Shown here piece by piece: positions 47,163-56,535 of a stretch of 64,000 bases of DNA; the first letter of the stretch is position 1; each line of letters starts with the position of its first letter. This DNA is from an uncultured Alistipes sp. (GTDB lineage: Bacteria; Bacteroidota; Bacteroidia; Bacteroidales; Rikenellaceae), in assembly GCA_900544265.1 (NCBI GenBank), contig UQUQ01000007.1, forward strand, positions 1 to 64,000, in the 5' to 3' direction. The position numbers were made by a program, and so were the translations under genes. The notes beneath the pieces are model-generated. The model was not told where the DNA came from, did not search any database, and saw only the letters and a list, made by a program, of their open reading frames with translations.

Positions 47163-48865
47163 AAAAGTTTTCCGGACGTCTCGTCGGGGGTATTCTGTGC
47201 GCTCCGTTTCGAGGGCCTGGCGGCGCGGCCCAGCAGGATGCGGGCCTGCGTGCGGGCCGCATCGGTGATCTCCGAGCCGGAGAGCATCTTGGCGATTTCG
47301 GTCTCGCGCTCGTCATCCGTCAGGCGGGTGATCGAGGTGCGGCCGTCGCGCTTGTAGACGACGAAGTGCGACGAGCCCTTCGAGGCGACCTGCGGCAGGT
47401 GGGTGATGTCGACGACCTGCATCTTCGCGGCGAGGGCGGCGATGATCTCGCCCATGGCGTCGGCGATGCGGCCCGAGACGCCCGTGTCGATCTCGTCGAA
47501 GATCACCGTCGGCAGCTGCATGCGCTCCGCGAGCAGCGCCTTGAGCGCCAGCATCACGCGCGAGAGCTCGCCGCCCGAGGCGATGTGCTCGACGGGCTGC
47601 GGCGTCATGCGCGCATTGGCCGTGAAGAGGAACTGCACGCCGTCGCGGCCCGAGCGTCCGAGCTGCGGCTGCGGCGTGAGCTCCACGCGGAAAACGGTCT
47701 CGGCCATGCCCAGCCGGGCAAGTGTGGCGAGGATCTGCTCCGCAAAGAGCGGTGCAGCCTTCGCGCGGGCCTCGTGCAGGCGGTCGGCCAGTGCGCCGGC
47801 TTCGGCCTCCGCGGCAGCGAGGGCCGCTTCGGCCTCGGTGATGCGCTCGTCGCCGTGGACGATGGCCGCCAGCTGTGCGGCGCAGCGGTCGCGTGCCGCG
47901 AGCAGCCCGGCTTCGTCGGCAGCGTGGTATTTCTGCTGGAGCGAGAGCAGCAGGTCGAGGCGGGCGGAGAGCTTTGCCAGCCGCTCGGGGTCGGCCTCGA
48001 GCCGCTCCGAGGCGGCCGTTACGCCGCCGTTGATATCCTTGAGCTCCTCGATCACCGCGTGCAGCCGGTCGGCATACTCCCCGGCGGCGGGGTAGTGGGC
48101 GCGCAGGTGGCCGAGGGCGTTTTCGCTCTGCTTGAGCTGCGCGAGGATGCCCGTCTCGTCGGCATCGAAGGCGTTGCGCAGCGTGGTGAAGGCCTCGCCG
48201 ATGCTCTCGGCGTTCTCGAGCACGGCGAGCTCCTGTTCTGTCTCGGCCTGCTCGCCTTCGCGCAGCGCCGCGGCCGTCAGTTCGTCGTTTTGAAAGCGCA
48301 GCCACTCCTCGTCGCGGCGTCCCGCCTCGGCCGCCTCGCGCAGCGCCGCAAGCTCGCGCCGCAGCGTCGTCAGGCGGGCGTACTGCGCGGTGTACTGCTC
48401 GAGTAGCGGCCCGTTGCCGGCCAGCGTGTCGAGCGCCTGCGTGCGGAACTCCTCGGAGGAGAGGATCAGGTTCTGGTGCTGCGAGTGGATGTCGATCAGG
48501 CGGCTGCCCAGCTCGCGCAGCTCGGCGAGCGATACGGGCACGTCGTTGATGAACGAGCGGCTCTTGCCCGCCGGGGTGATGATGCGCGTGAGGGTCGTCT
48601 CCGCGGCGTAGTCGAGGTCGTGTTCGGCGAAGAAGGGCTCCATGCCGCGCCCCGCGAGGTCGAAGGTCCCCTCGACCGTGCAGTTGCGGGCCGCATCCTT
48701 GCGGGCCGAGCCGTCGTTCTTGGCCCCGAGCAGCAGCGAGAGCGCCCCCAGCAGGATCGACTTGCCGGCGCCCGTCTCGCCCGTGATGATGTTCAGGTGC
48801 GGATCGAGCTCCAGCGTTAGGGAGTCGATCAGCGCATAGTTCTCGACCGACAGACGGCGTAACAT
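47159..48865 (-). CDS. recN: DNA repair protein RecN
   Basis: A 568-residue SMC-like ATPase for double-strand-break repair. Walker A is ITGETGAGKS (about residues 26-35), followed by long coiled-coil arms rich in Ala, Glu and Leu (about 150-370). The C-terminal signature is SGGELSRVMLALK, with Walker B TVIFDEIDTGVSG. ATG 48865 begins the conserved MLRRLSVENYALID. It ends the bamD-rpoZ-coaBC-recN series, starting five bases after coaBC. Confidence 0.95.
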   Translation of the reverse strand: MLRRLSVENYALIDSLTLELDPHLNIITGETGAGKSILLGALSLLLGAKNDGSARKDAARNCTVEGTFDLAGRGMEPFFAEHDLDYAAETTLTRIITPAGKSRSFINDVPVSLAELRELGSRLIDIHSQHQNLILSSEEFRTQALDTLAGNGPLLEQYTAQYARLTTLRRELAALREAAEAGRRDEEWLRFQNDELTAAALREGEQAETEQELAVLENAESIGEAFTTLRNAFDADETGILAQLKQSENALGHLRAHYPAAGEYADRLHAVIEELKDINGGVTAASERLEADPERLAKLSARLDLLLSLQQKYHAADEAGLLAARDRCAAQLAAIVHGDERITEAEAALAAAEAEAGALADRLHEARAKAAPLFAEQILATLARLGMAETVFRVELTPQPQLGRSGRDGVQFLFTANARMTPQPVEHIASGGELSRVMLALKALLAERMQLPTVIFDEIDTGVSGRIADAMGEIIAALAAKMQVVDITHLPQVASKGSSHFVVYKRDGRTSITRLTDDERETEIAKMLSGSEITDAARTQARILLGRAARPSKRSAQNTPDETSGKLF

Positions 48866-48870
48866 GACCT

Positions 48871-50082
48871 TTATTTTAAGAGTGATTCGATCTTGTCCGC
48901 AATGCGTGCCGCGACGTCGCGCTTGGACATCAGCGGCAGGGGCTCGCGCCCCGCGGCATTGATGAAGGTGACCTTGTTGGTGTCGCCGCGGAAACCGGCC
49001 CCGGCATCGCGCAGCGAGTTGAGGACGATGAAGTCGAAGTGCTTTTTCGCGAGCTTCGCCTCGGCGTGCGCCTCCTCGTCGTGGGTCTCCAGCGCGAAGC
49101 CCACCAGCAGGCGGCCCCGCTTGTCGGCACCCAGTTCGGCGGCGATGTCGCGCGTGCGGCGCAGCGTGATCGTCATCTCGCCGTCGCCCTTCGTGATTTT
49201 GCGGTCGGCAACCGCCACGGGCGTGTAGTCGGCCACGGCGGCGCACATCACCGCGCCGTCCGCCTCGCGGAAGGCTTCGACCGCAGCCGTGTACATCTCC
49301 TCGGCCGAGAGCACGTCCACGCGCCGCACCCCCGCGGGGGTGTCGAGGGCCGTGCGGCCGCTTACGAGCACCACGTCGGCGCCGCGCCGCGCCAGCTCGC
49401 CCGCAATGGCGTAGCCCATCTTGCCCGACGAGTGGTTCGAGATGAAGCGCACGGGGTCGATCGGCTCGATCGTGGCCCCCGCGGTCACGACGAAGCGCCT
49501 ACCGGCGAGACTCTTTTTTTTTTCGGTGAGCAGACGGCCGACGAAGGCGGCGATTTCGTCCGGTTCGGCCATGCGTCCCTTGCCCCGCAGACCGCTCGCC
49601 AGCTCGCCTTCGGCGGGCTCGACGATCCGCACGCCGCGCCCGGCAAGGCGTGCGAGGTTCTCCTGCGTGGCCGCATGGGCATACATGTCCAGGTCCATGG
49701 CCGGGGCCACGACGACCGGACAGCGTGCCGACAGGTAGGTGGTCAGCAGCAGGTTGTCGGCGATGCCTGCCGCCATCTTGGCCAGCGTGTTGGCCGTGGC
49801 CGGTGCGATCAGGTAGCAGTCGGCCCACTCGCCGAGCGAGACGTGGGAGTTCCACGCGCCGTTCTCCGGGTCGAAGAACTCCACGAGAATCGGGTTCTTC
49901 GCGAGCGTGGCCATCGTCAGCGGCGTGATGAACTGCTTGGCCAGCGGCGTCATCACCACGCGCACGTCGGCCCCGGCCGTCTTCAGCAGGCGGCACAGCA
50001 GGGCGGACTTGTAGGCGGCGATGCTGCCCGTGATGCCCAGCAGGATGTGGCGCCCTTCGAGCGGGCGCACCGGGGAATCCAT
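48871..50082 (-). CDS. coaBC: Bifunctional phosphopantothenoylcysteine decarboxylase/phosphopantothenate-cysteine ligase
   Basis: A 403-residue fusion for coenzyme A synthesis. The N-terminal flavoprotein CoaC domain (about 1-185) has GITGSIAAYK, the active His in HVSLGEWAD, and ASGLRGKGRMAEP. The C-terminal CoaB domain (about 190-403) has FISNHSSGKMGYAIA and AAVADYTP, with the Lys-rich catalytic segment. Full length and intact. Confidence 0.96.
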   Translation of the reverse strand: MDSPVRPLEGRHILLGITGSIAAYKSALLCRLLKTAGADVRVVMTPLAKQFITPLTMATLAKNPILVEFFDPENGAWNSHVSLGEWADCYLIAPATANTLAKMAAGIADNLLLTTYLSARCPVVVAPAMDLDMYAHAATQENLARLAGRGVRIVEPAEGELASGLRGKGRMAEPDEIAAFVGRLLTEKKKSLAGRRFVVTAGATIEPIDPVRFISNHSSGKMGYAIAGELARRGADVVLVSGRTALDTPAGVRRVDVLSAEEMYTAAVEAFREADGAVMCAAVADYTPVAVADRKITKGDGEMTITLRRTRDIAAELGADKRGRLLVGFALETHDEEAHAEAKLAKKHFDFIVLNSLRDAGAGFRGDTNKVTFINAAGREPLPLMSKRDVAARIADKIESLLK

Positions 50083-50095
50083 CGTCGGTCGGGGA

Positions 50096-50425
50096 TTAGG
50101 CCTGGGGCTGCTCCTCCTTGCCGTCGCGGTAGTAGAGTTCGCCGTCGAGGAACTCCTCCGTGGCGATGATGACCGGTTTGGGCAGCCGCTCGTAGTAGCG
50201 CGAAATCTCGATCTGCTCGCGGTTCTCGAAGGTCTCCTCCATCGTGTCGGTGGGCGACGAGAAGTCGGCGAGCTTGCGGTTGAGTTCGGCCTTGAGTTCG
50301 GTCGAGATCTGGTTGGCGCGGCGGGCGATGATGTTCACCGTCTTGTAGATGTTGCCCGTCTCCTTGTCCAGATCCACCAGCTTGCGCGTGATGGTGTTGT
50401 TGGGAATGTTCTTCTTGATTTCCAT
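50096..50425 (-). CDS. rpoZ: RNA polymerase omega subunit, Bacteroidetes type
   Basis: A 109-residue protein matching the Bacteroidetes omega (RpoZ/RPB6-like) form: NTITRKLVDLDKETGNIYKTV, then IIARRANQISTELKAEL, the segment that clamps the beta-prime C terminus. The tail is acidic. It lies two bases after the bamD stop, the typical phylum order. Confidence 0.88.
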   Translation of the reverse strand: MEIKKNIPNNTITRKLVDLDKETGNIYKTVNIIARRANQISTELKAELNRKLADFSSPTDTMEETFENREQIEISRYYERLPKPVIIATEEFLDGELYYRDGKEEQPQA

Positions 50426-50427
50426 CT

Positions 50428-51246
50428 CTATATGTTGTTGTCCTTGTTGTTGCGGTCGAGGTAGTCGCGGGCCTCTTCGGCCAGGCGGTCCAGACGCCGG
50501 ATGTGTGTCGATTCGGGGAACTCCTCCTTGAAGGAGAGGTACGAGTCGAGCATCGAGAGGTAGCGGTCCGTCTGCTTGCTGGCGATGGAGTTGCTGGCCA
50601 GGCGGTAGCTCGAATCGACGATCAGGTACATGATCTCCTCGCGGTGCTTGCTGTCGGGGTACTGCTTCAGGGCGTTCTTCAGCGCCGTGATGGCCGACTT
50701 GTAGCGTCCGATCTTGTAGTAGGTGTAGGCGTTGATGTAGACCTTGTCGTGGAGCCGTTCAGTCAGCTCCCGGTTGATCTGCTTGAACTGCTCGATGTTT
50801 TCGCTCAGGGGGTAGTGCGACATGAACTCGTTGATGGCGATCAGCGCCTGCCCCGTGACGGTCTGGTCGCGCGAGGGACCCGGAGCGAGGTAGTAGAAGC
50901 AGAGGGCGTACATCCCTTCGGCATCCTCGATGAAGGGGCTGCGGCCGAACTTGCGCCGGAAGTCCTCGAGCAGGGTCGACGCCGTTTCGTAGTCGCGGTT
51001 CTTGAACTTGCAGCGGGCGTTGTAGAACGAGATGGTGTCCTCGCGCATGGTGCCGGCATAGTAGTGCTGCACCCCCTCAAAGAGGGTCGAGGCCCGCTGC
51101 CACTTCTCCTTCTGGTAGTACTCCAGCGCCTTGGCGTAGATCGGGTCGGGCTGTCCGCTCTTGAGCAATGCGTTGATGCCTCCGCAGCTGCTGAAGAGTG
51201 CGGCGGCCGCCACGGCGCAGAGGGCGTATAAGAAGTTCTGCTTCAT
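50428..51246 (-). CDS. bamD: Outer-membrane assembly lipoprotein BamD
   Basis: A 272-residue lipoprotein (LFSSC, Cys near 21) made of TPR-like helices (YAKALEYYQKEKWQRASTLFE, YKIGRYKSAITALKNALKQYPDS). It is part of the BAM complex that folds outer-membrane proteins from the periplasmic side. It is the first gene of a four-gene operon and has a perfect promoter. Confidence 0.93.
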   Translation of the reverse strand: MKQNFLYALCAVAAAALFSSCGGINALLKSGQPDPIYAKALEYYQKEKWQRASTLFEGVQHYYAGTMREDTISFYNARCKFKNRDYETASTLLEDFRRKFGRSPFIEDAEGMYALCFYYLAPGPSRDQTVTGQALIAINEFMSHYPLSENIEQFKQINRELTERLHDKVYINAYTYYKIGRYKSAITALKNALKQYPDSKHREEIMYLIVDSSYRLASNSIASKQTDRYLSMLDSYLSFKEEFPESTHIRRLDRLAEEARDYLDRNNKDNNI

Positions 51247-51278
51247 CGGAATGAAAAAGTTTACGGCGCTTTATCGCG

Positions 51279-51309
51279 CAAAGTTACGCATAAATTAACG
51301 AATTGCAAA
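51279..51309 (-). promoter_or_regulatory. Promoter of bamD-rpoZ-coaBC-recN
   Basis: On the minus strand, TTTG (51309-51306), a 19-base spacer and TAACTTTG (51286-51279), an exact Bacteroidetes promoter 33 bases before the bamD ATG. Confidence 0.85.
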
Positions 51310-51809
51310 AAAAATTATTGCCTGCGGCCGGGCGGCGAAGCGGGGCGGCAGCGGCTTTTTTTCGACTCTTTGCCTCTTTGCCTCTTCGCTTCTTCACCCT
51401 TTCACCTCTTTGCCCCTTTGTCCCTTCTTTGTCCCTTCGCACCCCGGACGGCCGGAGCCCGGACTTCGTGCGGAGCCGCCGTCCTCCGTTTCCGGGTTCG
51501 GGCCATCTTTTCCGACCCGCGTGCCTCGGCATCGGACGGCGCTTTCCGGTGTGGAGGTCGTTTTTGTGGCGGTTGCCCCCCCCTCTTGCGGAGGGCCTCT
51601 TGCCCTCATCCGTCGCTCTCCGGTGCGGCACTACTCTCTCTCCGCCTCTCCCCGGTGCGGCTGTACTCTCTCCCCTGTGCGGCGGCGGCCGACCGTTAGG
51701 CGAAGAGCGTCGGGCGGGGCGGGGCGTCGGCTCCTCCGCCGGCCTTCGCATGCCCGCAACCGCCTGACGGCCCGAAGGTCCCGCCCTGTGGATGAAAGGC
51801 GAAAAAAGA
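51310..51809. other. Long intergenic region with polypyrimidine tract
   Basis: No gene recognised. Positions 51360-51435 are a T/C-rich tract of repeated CTCTTTGCC/CTTCACC-like words whose complement resembles the GGTGAAA repeats at 23,078 and 47,128. The rest is GC-rich, with open frames lacking any family feature. The right end leads into the greA promoter. Confidence 0.55.
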
Positions 51810-51841
51810 TTTGGAAATTCGGAATATCCTTTCTATCTTTG
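51810..51841 (+). promoter_or_regulatory. Promoter of greA
   Basis: TTTG at 51810-51813, a 20-base spacer and TATCTTTG at 51834-51841. Confidence 0.75.
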
Positions 51842-51862
51842 TCCAAGCAATGCAACGGGGTT

Positions 51863-51894
51863 CTGGCCTTCACCGGCCAGGATTCTTATTTTTT
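51863..51894 (+). promoter_or_regulatory. Leader hairpin of greA, possible attenuator
   Basis: CTGGCC/GGCCAG (51863-51868 with 51875-51880) form a stem in the leader, followed after a few bases by TTATTTTTTA. This resembles a weak terminator ahead of the ATG at 51909. Confidence 0.4.
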
Positions 51895-51908
51895 ATGTAA
51901 CTTGAATT

Positions 51909-52385
51909 ATGGCAAAAGAGACTATTTATCTGACGGCGGAAGGGTACAAGAAGCTCAAGGAGGAGCTCGACCACATGCGTTCCGTCGAGCGCCCGGCGAT
52001 CTCGGCAGCCATTGCCGAGGCGCGCGACAAGGGCGACCTGTCGGAGAATGCGGAGTACGACGCCGCCCGGGAGGCCCAGGGCCTGCTTGAGATGCGCATC
52101 GCCAAGCTCGAGGATACGATCGCCAATGCCCGGGTGATCGACGAGTCGAAGATCGACAAGAGCAAGGTGCAGATCCTGAGTAAGGTGACCCTGCTCAACC
52201 ACAACAACAACAAGCAGATGGTCTATACGATCGTCGCCGAACACGAGGCCAATCTGCGCGAGGGCAAGCTCGCCATCGGCACGCCGATCGCCAAGGCGCT
52301 GCTCGGCCACAAGAAGGGCGATCGCGTGGATGTGCAGGTTCCGGCCGGCACGATCCACTTCGAGATCCTCGACATCAGCATCTGA
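51909..52385 (+). CDS. greA: Transcription elongation factor GreA
   Basis: A 158-residue factor that rescues backtracked RNA polymerase by stimulating transcript cleavage. The N-terminal coiled coil spans about 1-75, with the catalytic acidic tip in SENAEYDAAREAQ (about 44-56). The C-terminal FKBP-like domain has PIAKALLGHKKGDRVDVQVPAG. Full length. Confidence 0.96.
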   Translation: MAKETIYLTAEGYKKLKEELDHMRSVERPAISAAIAEARDKGDLSENAEYDAAREAQGLLEMRIAKLEDTIANARVIDESKIDKSKVQILSKVTLLNHNNNKQMVYTIVAEHEANLREGKLAIGTPIAKALLGHKKGDRVDVQVPAGTIHFEILDISI

Positions 52386-52486
52386 TGCGCCCGTTCGCGG
52401 GGACGGGCGCCGCATTGCCCGCCCTCCCCGTGCGGAAGCGGGTGTGACAAATATCCCCTATTTTCAGGTATTTTTACGGGACCGCC

Positions 52487-52516
52487 CTTGTGCGGTCCTT
52501 TTTTTTGCTACCTTTG
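52487..52516 (+). promoter_or_regulatory. Promoter of the Cys-rich secreted protein gene
   Basis: CTTG at 52487-52490, an 18-base spacer and TACCTTTG at 52509-52516. The -33 box is one base off consensus and the spacing one base short. Confidence 0.5.
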
Positions 52517-52577
52517 CCGTCAAACGCGGAAAAGACGCCCGTGCCGATGTGCGGCCGCGGCGTTACCGCCCCGAACC

Positions 52578-52910
52578 ATGACAGGAACCCCGCTCCAACG
52601 ACTTTTTGCCGGGCTGATGCTCGCGATCCTGTGTGCCGCCGGCACCGGGCAGCAGATCCACATCTACACGGAGGATCCGCAGCACTTCGCCGCCTTCTGC
52701 CCGGCAGTCGGTGCGGGGACGACGGACGACGGCGCCTTCTCGGCGCGGCACGACGTCGACAACTTCTGCTTCTGCCCCTACATGGGCGCTGCGGTCGCCG
52801 AACCGGAGTTCCGCGCCGTGGTGCTCGGCGTGCTCGAGACGTTCGTTACGAGTTGCCGGTGCGGCGCGGTGCAGCGGGTGCTCTCGCTGCGGGCCCCTCC
52901 GGGTCTCTGA
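52578..52910 (+). CDS. Small Cys-rich secreted protein of unknown function
   Basis: A 110-residue protein with a hydrophobic signal (LFAGLMLAILCAAGTG). The mature part contains clustered cysteines: FCP, then FCFCPYMG, then SCRCG. ATG 52578 follows a promoter box at a sensible distance. The TonB-dependent receptor gene starts 109 bases downstream on the same strand, and its plug also has a CQNCG motif. Metal or haem handling is conceivable from the cysteines, but I recognise no family. Confidence 0.55.
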   Translation: MTGTPLQRLFAGLMLAILCAAGTGQQIHIYTEDPQHFAAFCPAVGAGTTDDGAFSARHDVDNFCFCPYMGAAVAEPEFRAVVLGVLETFVTSCRCGAVQRVLSLRAPPGL

Positions 52911-53019
52911 CCCTGCCGAAAGTTCTTTCGGACGGTCCTTCCCGAGCCTTTTTATTTTCCGATTCATGCCGCGCGGACAATTCCGTGCGGTCCACCCCCT
53001 TTCAACGACATATTTTTTC

Positions 53020-55329
53020 ATGAAACCGCATATCCTGCTGGCACTCCTTGCCGTGTGCCTTTGTACGGGTGCGTCGGGCGCCGAGGCCCCCACCCGGAAA
53101 AATACCGATGCCAACCTCTTCGGCCATGTCGTCGACCGCGACACGCACGAACACATCCCCTATGCCACGGTCGCCGTACAGGGCACGACCTTCGGCACGA
53201 CGACCGACGCTTCGGGTCACTATTTTCTCAAGAACCTGCCCGAAGGCGGCCTGACGGTCGAGGTCCGCGCCTTGGGCTATGCGCCGCAGCAGGTGACGGT
53301 CACGATGCGCCGCGGCGAGAGCCTCGAACAGAACTTCGAGGTCGTTCAGAGCGGCATCTCGATGGACGAGGTGGTCGTCTCGGCGAGCCGTTCGGCGACG
53401 CTGCGCCGTGAGGCCCCGGCGCTCGTCAGCGTCCTCGACGCCGACCTCTTCGCGCGGAGCAACGCCGCCTGCCTGGCGCAGGGCCTCTCGTTCCAGCCCG
53501 GCGTGCGCGTCGAGGACAACTGCCAGAACTGCGGCTTCACGCAGGTGCGCATCAACGGCCTCGACGGCCACTATTCGCAGATTCTGGTCGACTCGCACCC
53601 CGTCTTCTCGGCCCTGACGGGCGTCTACGGACTCGAGCAGATTCCCGCGAACATGATCGAGCGCGTCGAGGTGCTGCGCGGCGGTGGCTCGGCGCTCTTC
53701 GGGTCGTCGGCCATCGGCGGCACGATCAACATCATCACGCGCGAGCCGACGCGCAACTCGGCGCAGCTCTCCCATACGCTCACGTCGCTCGGCGGCAGCA
53801 GCTCCTACGACAACAACACGATGCTCAACGCCTCGCTCGTCTCGGAGAGCGGCCGCGCCGGGCTCTGCGTCTTCGGGCAGAGCCGCCACCGCTCGGGCTA
53901 CGATCACAACGGCGACGGCTTCACCGAGCTGCCCGTGATCGAGAGCAGCTCGGTGGGCATGCGCTCCTACTTCCGCACGGGGGCCTATTCGCGCATCACG
54001 GCGCAGTACCACCACATCGGCGAGTACCGCCGCGGCGGCGACCGGCTCAACCGCCCGCCGCACGAGGCGCTCATCGCCGAGCAGGTCGACCACGCGATCG
54101 ACGGCGGCAGCCTCTCGTTCGACGCCTCGTCGGCCGACCGCAGCAACCGCGTGAACGCCTACGTCTCGTTCCAGAATACGGCCCGCAAGAGCTACTACGG
54201 CAGCAAGCAGGATGCCGACGCCTACGGCACGACGCACGACGTCACGGTCGCCTCGGGCCTCCAGTATGTCCACGCCTTCGAGCGGCTGTGGTTCATGCCC
54301 TCGGAGCTGACCGTCGGGGCCGAGTACAGCTACGACGGGCTCTCGGACCGCTCGATCGGCTACGGCATCGAGACCGACCAGCGGGTCCACATCGTCGGGG
54401 CCTACCTCCAGAACGAGTGGCGGACGAAGCGCTGGTCGCTGCTCTTGGGCGGGCGGTTCGACAAGCACAACCTGGTCGACCACGTGATCTTCAGTCCGCG
54501 CGTCAACGTGCGTTTCAACCCCTCCGAAGCGGTGAACCTGCGTGTGAGCTACGCCGGGGGCTACCGCGCCCCGCAGGCCTTCGACGAGGACCTGCACATC
54601 GCCATCGTGGGCGGCGAGCGGGTGCGCATCCGCCTGGCGGACGACCTGAAGGAGGAACGCTCGCACAGCGTGAGCCTCTCGGCTGACCTCTACCACGCGT
54701 TCGGCAGCGTGCAGACCAACCTGCTGGTCGAGGGGTTCTATACGCGGCTCGATGACGTCTTCGCCCTGCGCGATCTGGAGGATACGGCCGGCGGCGGCAA
54801 GATCAAGGAGCGCTACAACGGCTCGGGCGCCACGGTCGCCGGCGTGAATGTCGAGGGGCGGGCGCTCTTCACCCGCTGGTTCGAGCTGCAGGCGGGCATG
54901 ACGTGGCAGCGCAGCCGCTATGCCAAACCCGAGCAGTGGAGCGAGGACCCCGACGTGCCGCCCGTGCGGCGGATGTTCCGCACGCCCGACCTCTACGGCT
55001 ATTTCACCGCGGCGCTGAAGCCCGTGCGCCGGCTGGCGGTCGACGTGACGGGCACCTGCACGGGCGAGATGCTCGTGCAGCACATGGCCGGTTCGGGCGT
55101 CGCGCAGGATGTGGCGGTCACGACGCCGCGTTTCCTCGACCTGAACGTGCGGATTGCCTACGACGTGCCCCTTTACCGGGAGGTGACCATGCAGCTCTAC
55201 GGCGGCGTGCAGAACCTCTTCGATGCCTACCAGCAGGATTTCGACCGCGGCGCCGACCGCGATTCGGGCTATGTCTACGGCCCGTCGCTGCCGCGCAGCT
55301 GGTTCGTCGGCGTGAAGTTGAGCTTCTGA
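53020..55329 (+). CDS. TonB-dependent outer-membrane receptor
   Basis: A 769-residue receptor; ATG 53020 begins the signal peptide. A carboxypeptidase-regulatory-like domain (about 33-110, HVVDRDTHEHIPYATVAVQG) precedes a TonB-box-like MDEVVVSAS. The plug (about 120-235) includes CQNCGFTQVRINGLDGHY and VEVLRGGGSALFGSSAIGG, and a barrel ends in Phe. This form is of the siderophore/metal/vitamin receptor class rather than SusC, and no SusD partner follows. The substrate is unknown; the Cys pair in the plug hints at a metal or metal complex. Confidence 0.88.
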   Translation: MKPHILLALLAVCLCTGASGAEAPTRKNTDANLFGHVVDRDTHEHIPYATVAVQGTTFGTTTDASGHYFLKNLPEGGLTVEVRALGYAPQQVTVTMRRGESLEQNFEVVQSGISMDEVVVSASRSATLRREAPALVSVLDADLFARSNAACLAQGLSFQPGVRVEDNCQNCGFTQVRINGLDGHYSQILVDSHPVFSALTGVYGLEQIPANMIERVEVLRGGGSALFGSSAIGGTINIITREPTRNSAQLSHTLTSLGGSSSYDNNTMLNASLVSESGRAGLCVFGQSRHRSGYDHNGDGFTELPVIESSSVGMRSYFRTGAYSRITAQYHHIGEYRRGGDRLNRPPHEALIAEQVDHAIDGGSLSFDASSADRSNRVNAYVSFQNTARKSYYGSKQDADAYGTTHDVTVASGLQYVHAFERLWFMPSELTVGAEYSYDGLSDRSIGYGIETDQRVHIVGAYLQNEWRTKRWSLLLGGRFDKHNLVDHVIFSPRVNVRFNPSEAVNLRVSYAGGYRAPQAFDEDLHIAIVGGERVRIRLADDLKEERSHSVSLSADLYHAFGSVQTNLLVEGFYTRLDDVFALRDLEDTAGGGKIKERYNGSGATVAGVNVEGRALFTRWFELQAGMTWQRSRYAKPEQWSEDPDVPPVRRMFRTPDLYGYFTAALKPVRRLAVDVTGTCTGEMLVQHMAGSGVAQDVAVTTPRFLDLNVRIAYDVPLYREVTMQLYGGVQNLFDAYQQDFDRGADRDSGYVYGPSLPRSWFVGVKLSF

Positions 55330-55420
55330 CGCTCCGCTCCGGCCGCCGGCCGCCGGGAGTGTTTCCCGGAGCGCCTCCCGGGAGCGGCGCCGGAGCTTTG
55401 TCCCGCCCGGACCCGGTATG

Positions 55421-55460
55421 AAAAAGGCAGCCCCGACACAGCGTCGGGGCCGCCTTTTTT
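55421..55460. terminator. Bidirectional terminator between receptor and mdh
   Basis: A long stem (AAAAAGGC.GCCCCGAC with its complement, 55421-55460) has A and T runs at its ends and lies between convergent genes. Confidence 0.88.
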
Positions 55461-55482
55461 GCGGATTGCACGGAGCGACGCC

Positions 55483-56424
55483 TTACAGGGCGTTGATCTC
55501 GTGCAGGACGTTGTTCGTCTTGCGCACGGCGGCTGCCGAGGCGGCGAACTTCTCGGCCTCCTCCTTCGTGAGGTCGAGCTTGACGATCTTCTCGATGCCC
55601 TTGCGGCCGATGATCGCCGGCACGCCGATGCAGATGTCCGACTCGCCGTACTCGCCCTCGAGGTAGCACGAGCAGGGGATCATCTTCTTCTGGTCGTTGA
55701 GGATCGACTCGACCATCATGGCTGCGGCGGCACCCGGAGCATACCAGGCCGACGTGCCGATGAGCTTGGTCAGCGTCGCGCCGCCGACCATCGTGTTCTG
55801 CACGGCCTCCTGCAGCTTCTTCTTCGAGGCGAACTGCGTGACGGGCACGCCGTTGACCGTTGCCTTCGACAGCAGCGGCAGCATCGTCGTGTCGCCGTGG
55901 CCGCCGATGACCATGCCGTCGACGTTGTTGATGTTGGCACCCGTAGCCTTGGCCAGGTAGCACTTGAAGCGCGACGAGTCGAGTGCGCCGCCCATGCCGA
56001 TGATGCGGTTCTTGGGCAGTCCCGAGCTCTTGAGCGCCAGGTAGGTCAGCGTATCCATCGGGTTGGCCACCACGATGATGATGGCGCGGGGCGAGTACTT
56101 GATGACGTTGCCGATCACGCCCTTCATGATGTTGGCGTTCGTGCCGATCAGCTCCTCGCGCGTCATGCCCGGCTTGCGGGGGATGCCCGAGGTGATGACG
56201 ACGACATCCGAGCCGGCCGAAGCCTTGTAGTCGTTGGTCGCGCCGACGAGTTTCGTGTCGAAATCCATCAGCGTGGAGGTCTGGTACATGTCGAGCATCT
56301 TGCCCTCCGAGAGTCCCTTCTTGATGTCGATGAGAACCACCTCGCTCGCCACCTCGCGGCAAGCCATCACGTTTGCGCAGGTTGCACCTACGGCTCCTGC
56401 GCCCACAACGGTAACTTTTGACAT
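55483..56424 (-). CDS. mdh: NAD-dependent malate dehydrogenase (LDH-like)
   Basis: A 313-residue enzyme interconverting malate and oxaloacetate. The N-terminal NAD motif is GAGAVGATCA. The substrate Arg in PRKPGMTRE marks it as malate- rather than lactate-specific, and the catalytic His is in GGHGDTT. It lies 111 bases after gcvH on the same strand and could be read through from the gcvH promoter; no separate promoter is evident. Confidence 0.95.
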   Translation of the reverse strand: MSKVTVVGAGAVGATCANVMACREVASEVVLIDIKKGLSEGKMLDMYQTSTLMDFDTKLVGATNDYKASAGSDVVVITSGIPRKPGMTREELIGTNANIMKGVIGNVIKYSPRAIIIVVANPMDTLTYLALKSSGLPKNRIIGMGGALDSSRFKCYLAKATGANINNVDGMVIGGHGDTTMLPLLSKATVNGVPVTQFASKKKLQEAVQNTMVGGATLTKLIGTSAWYAPGAAAAMMVESILNDQKKMIPCSCYLEGEYGESDICIGVPAIIGRKGIEKIVKLDLTKEEAEKFAASAAAVRKTNNVLHEINAL

Positions 56425-56535
56425 AACGGTTTGTATTTTATGAAGTGTACTATCTGCTTTGCGGCGGCGGTGTGTGCCGCCGTCTCCCCGCCGGGGTCCG
56501 GCCCGCAGCGCGGGCCATCCGGTGCGGCCGGGGCA

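Noticed and set aside
51303..51767. Open frame of about 150 codons upstream of greA
   Set aside because: It is built mostly from the polypyrimidine tract and Arg/Pro-rich translation, with no start context or family feature.
52911..53019. Cobalamin or other riboswitch ahead of the TonB-dependent receptor
   Set aside because: The gap is only 109 bases and I see no B12-box or other known aptamer core.
53002..55083. Long antisense frame over the TonB-dependent receptor
   Set aside because: Same artefact; no homologous features.
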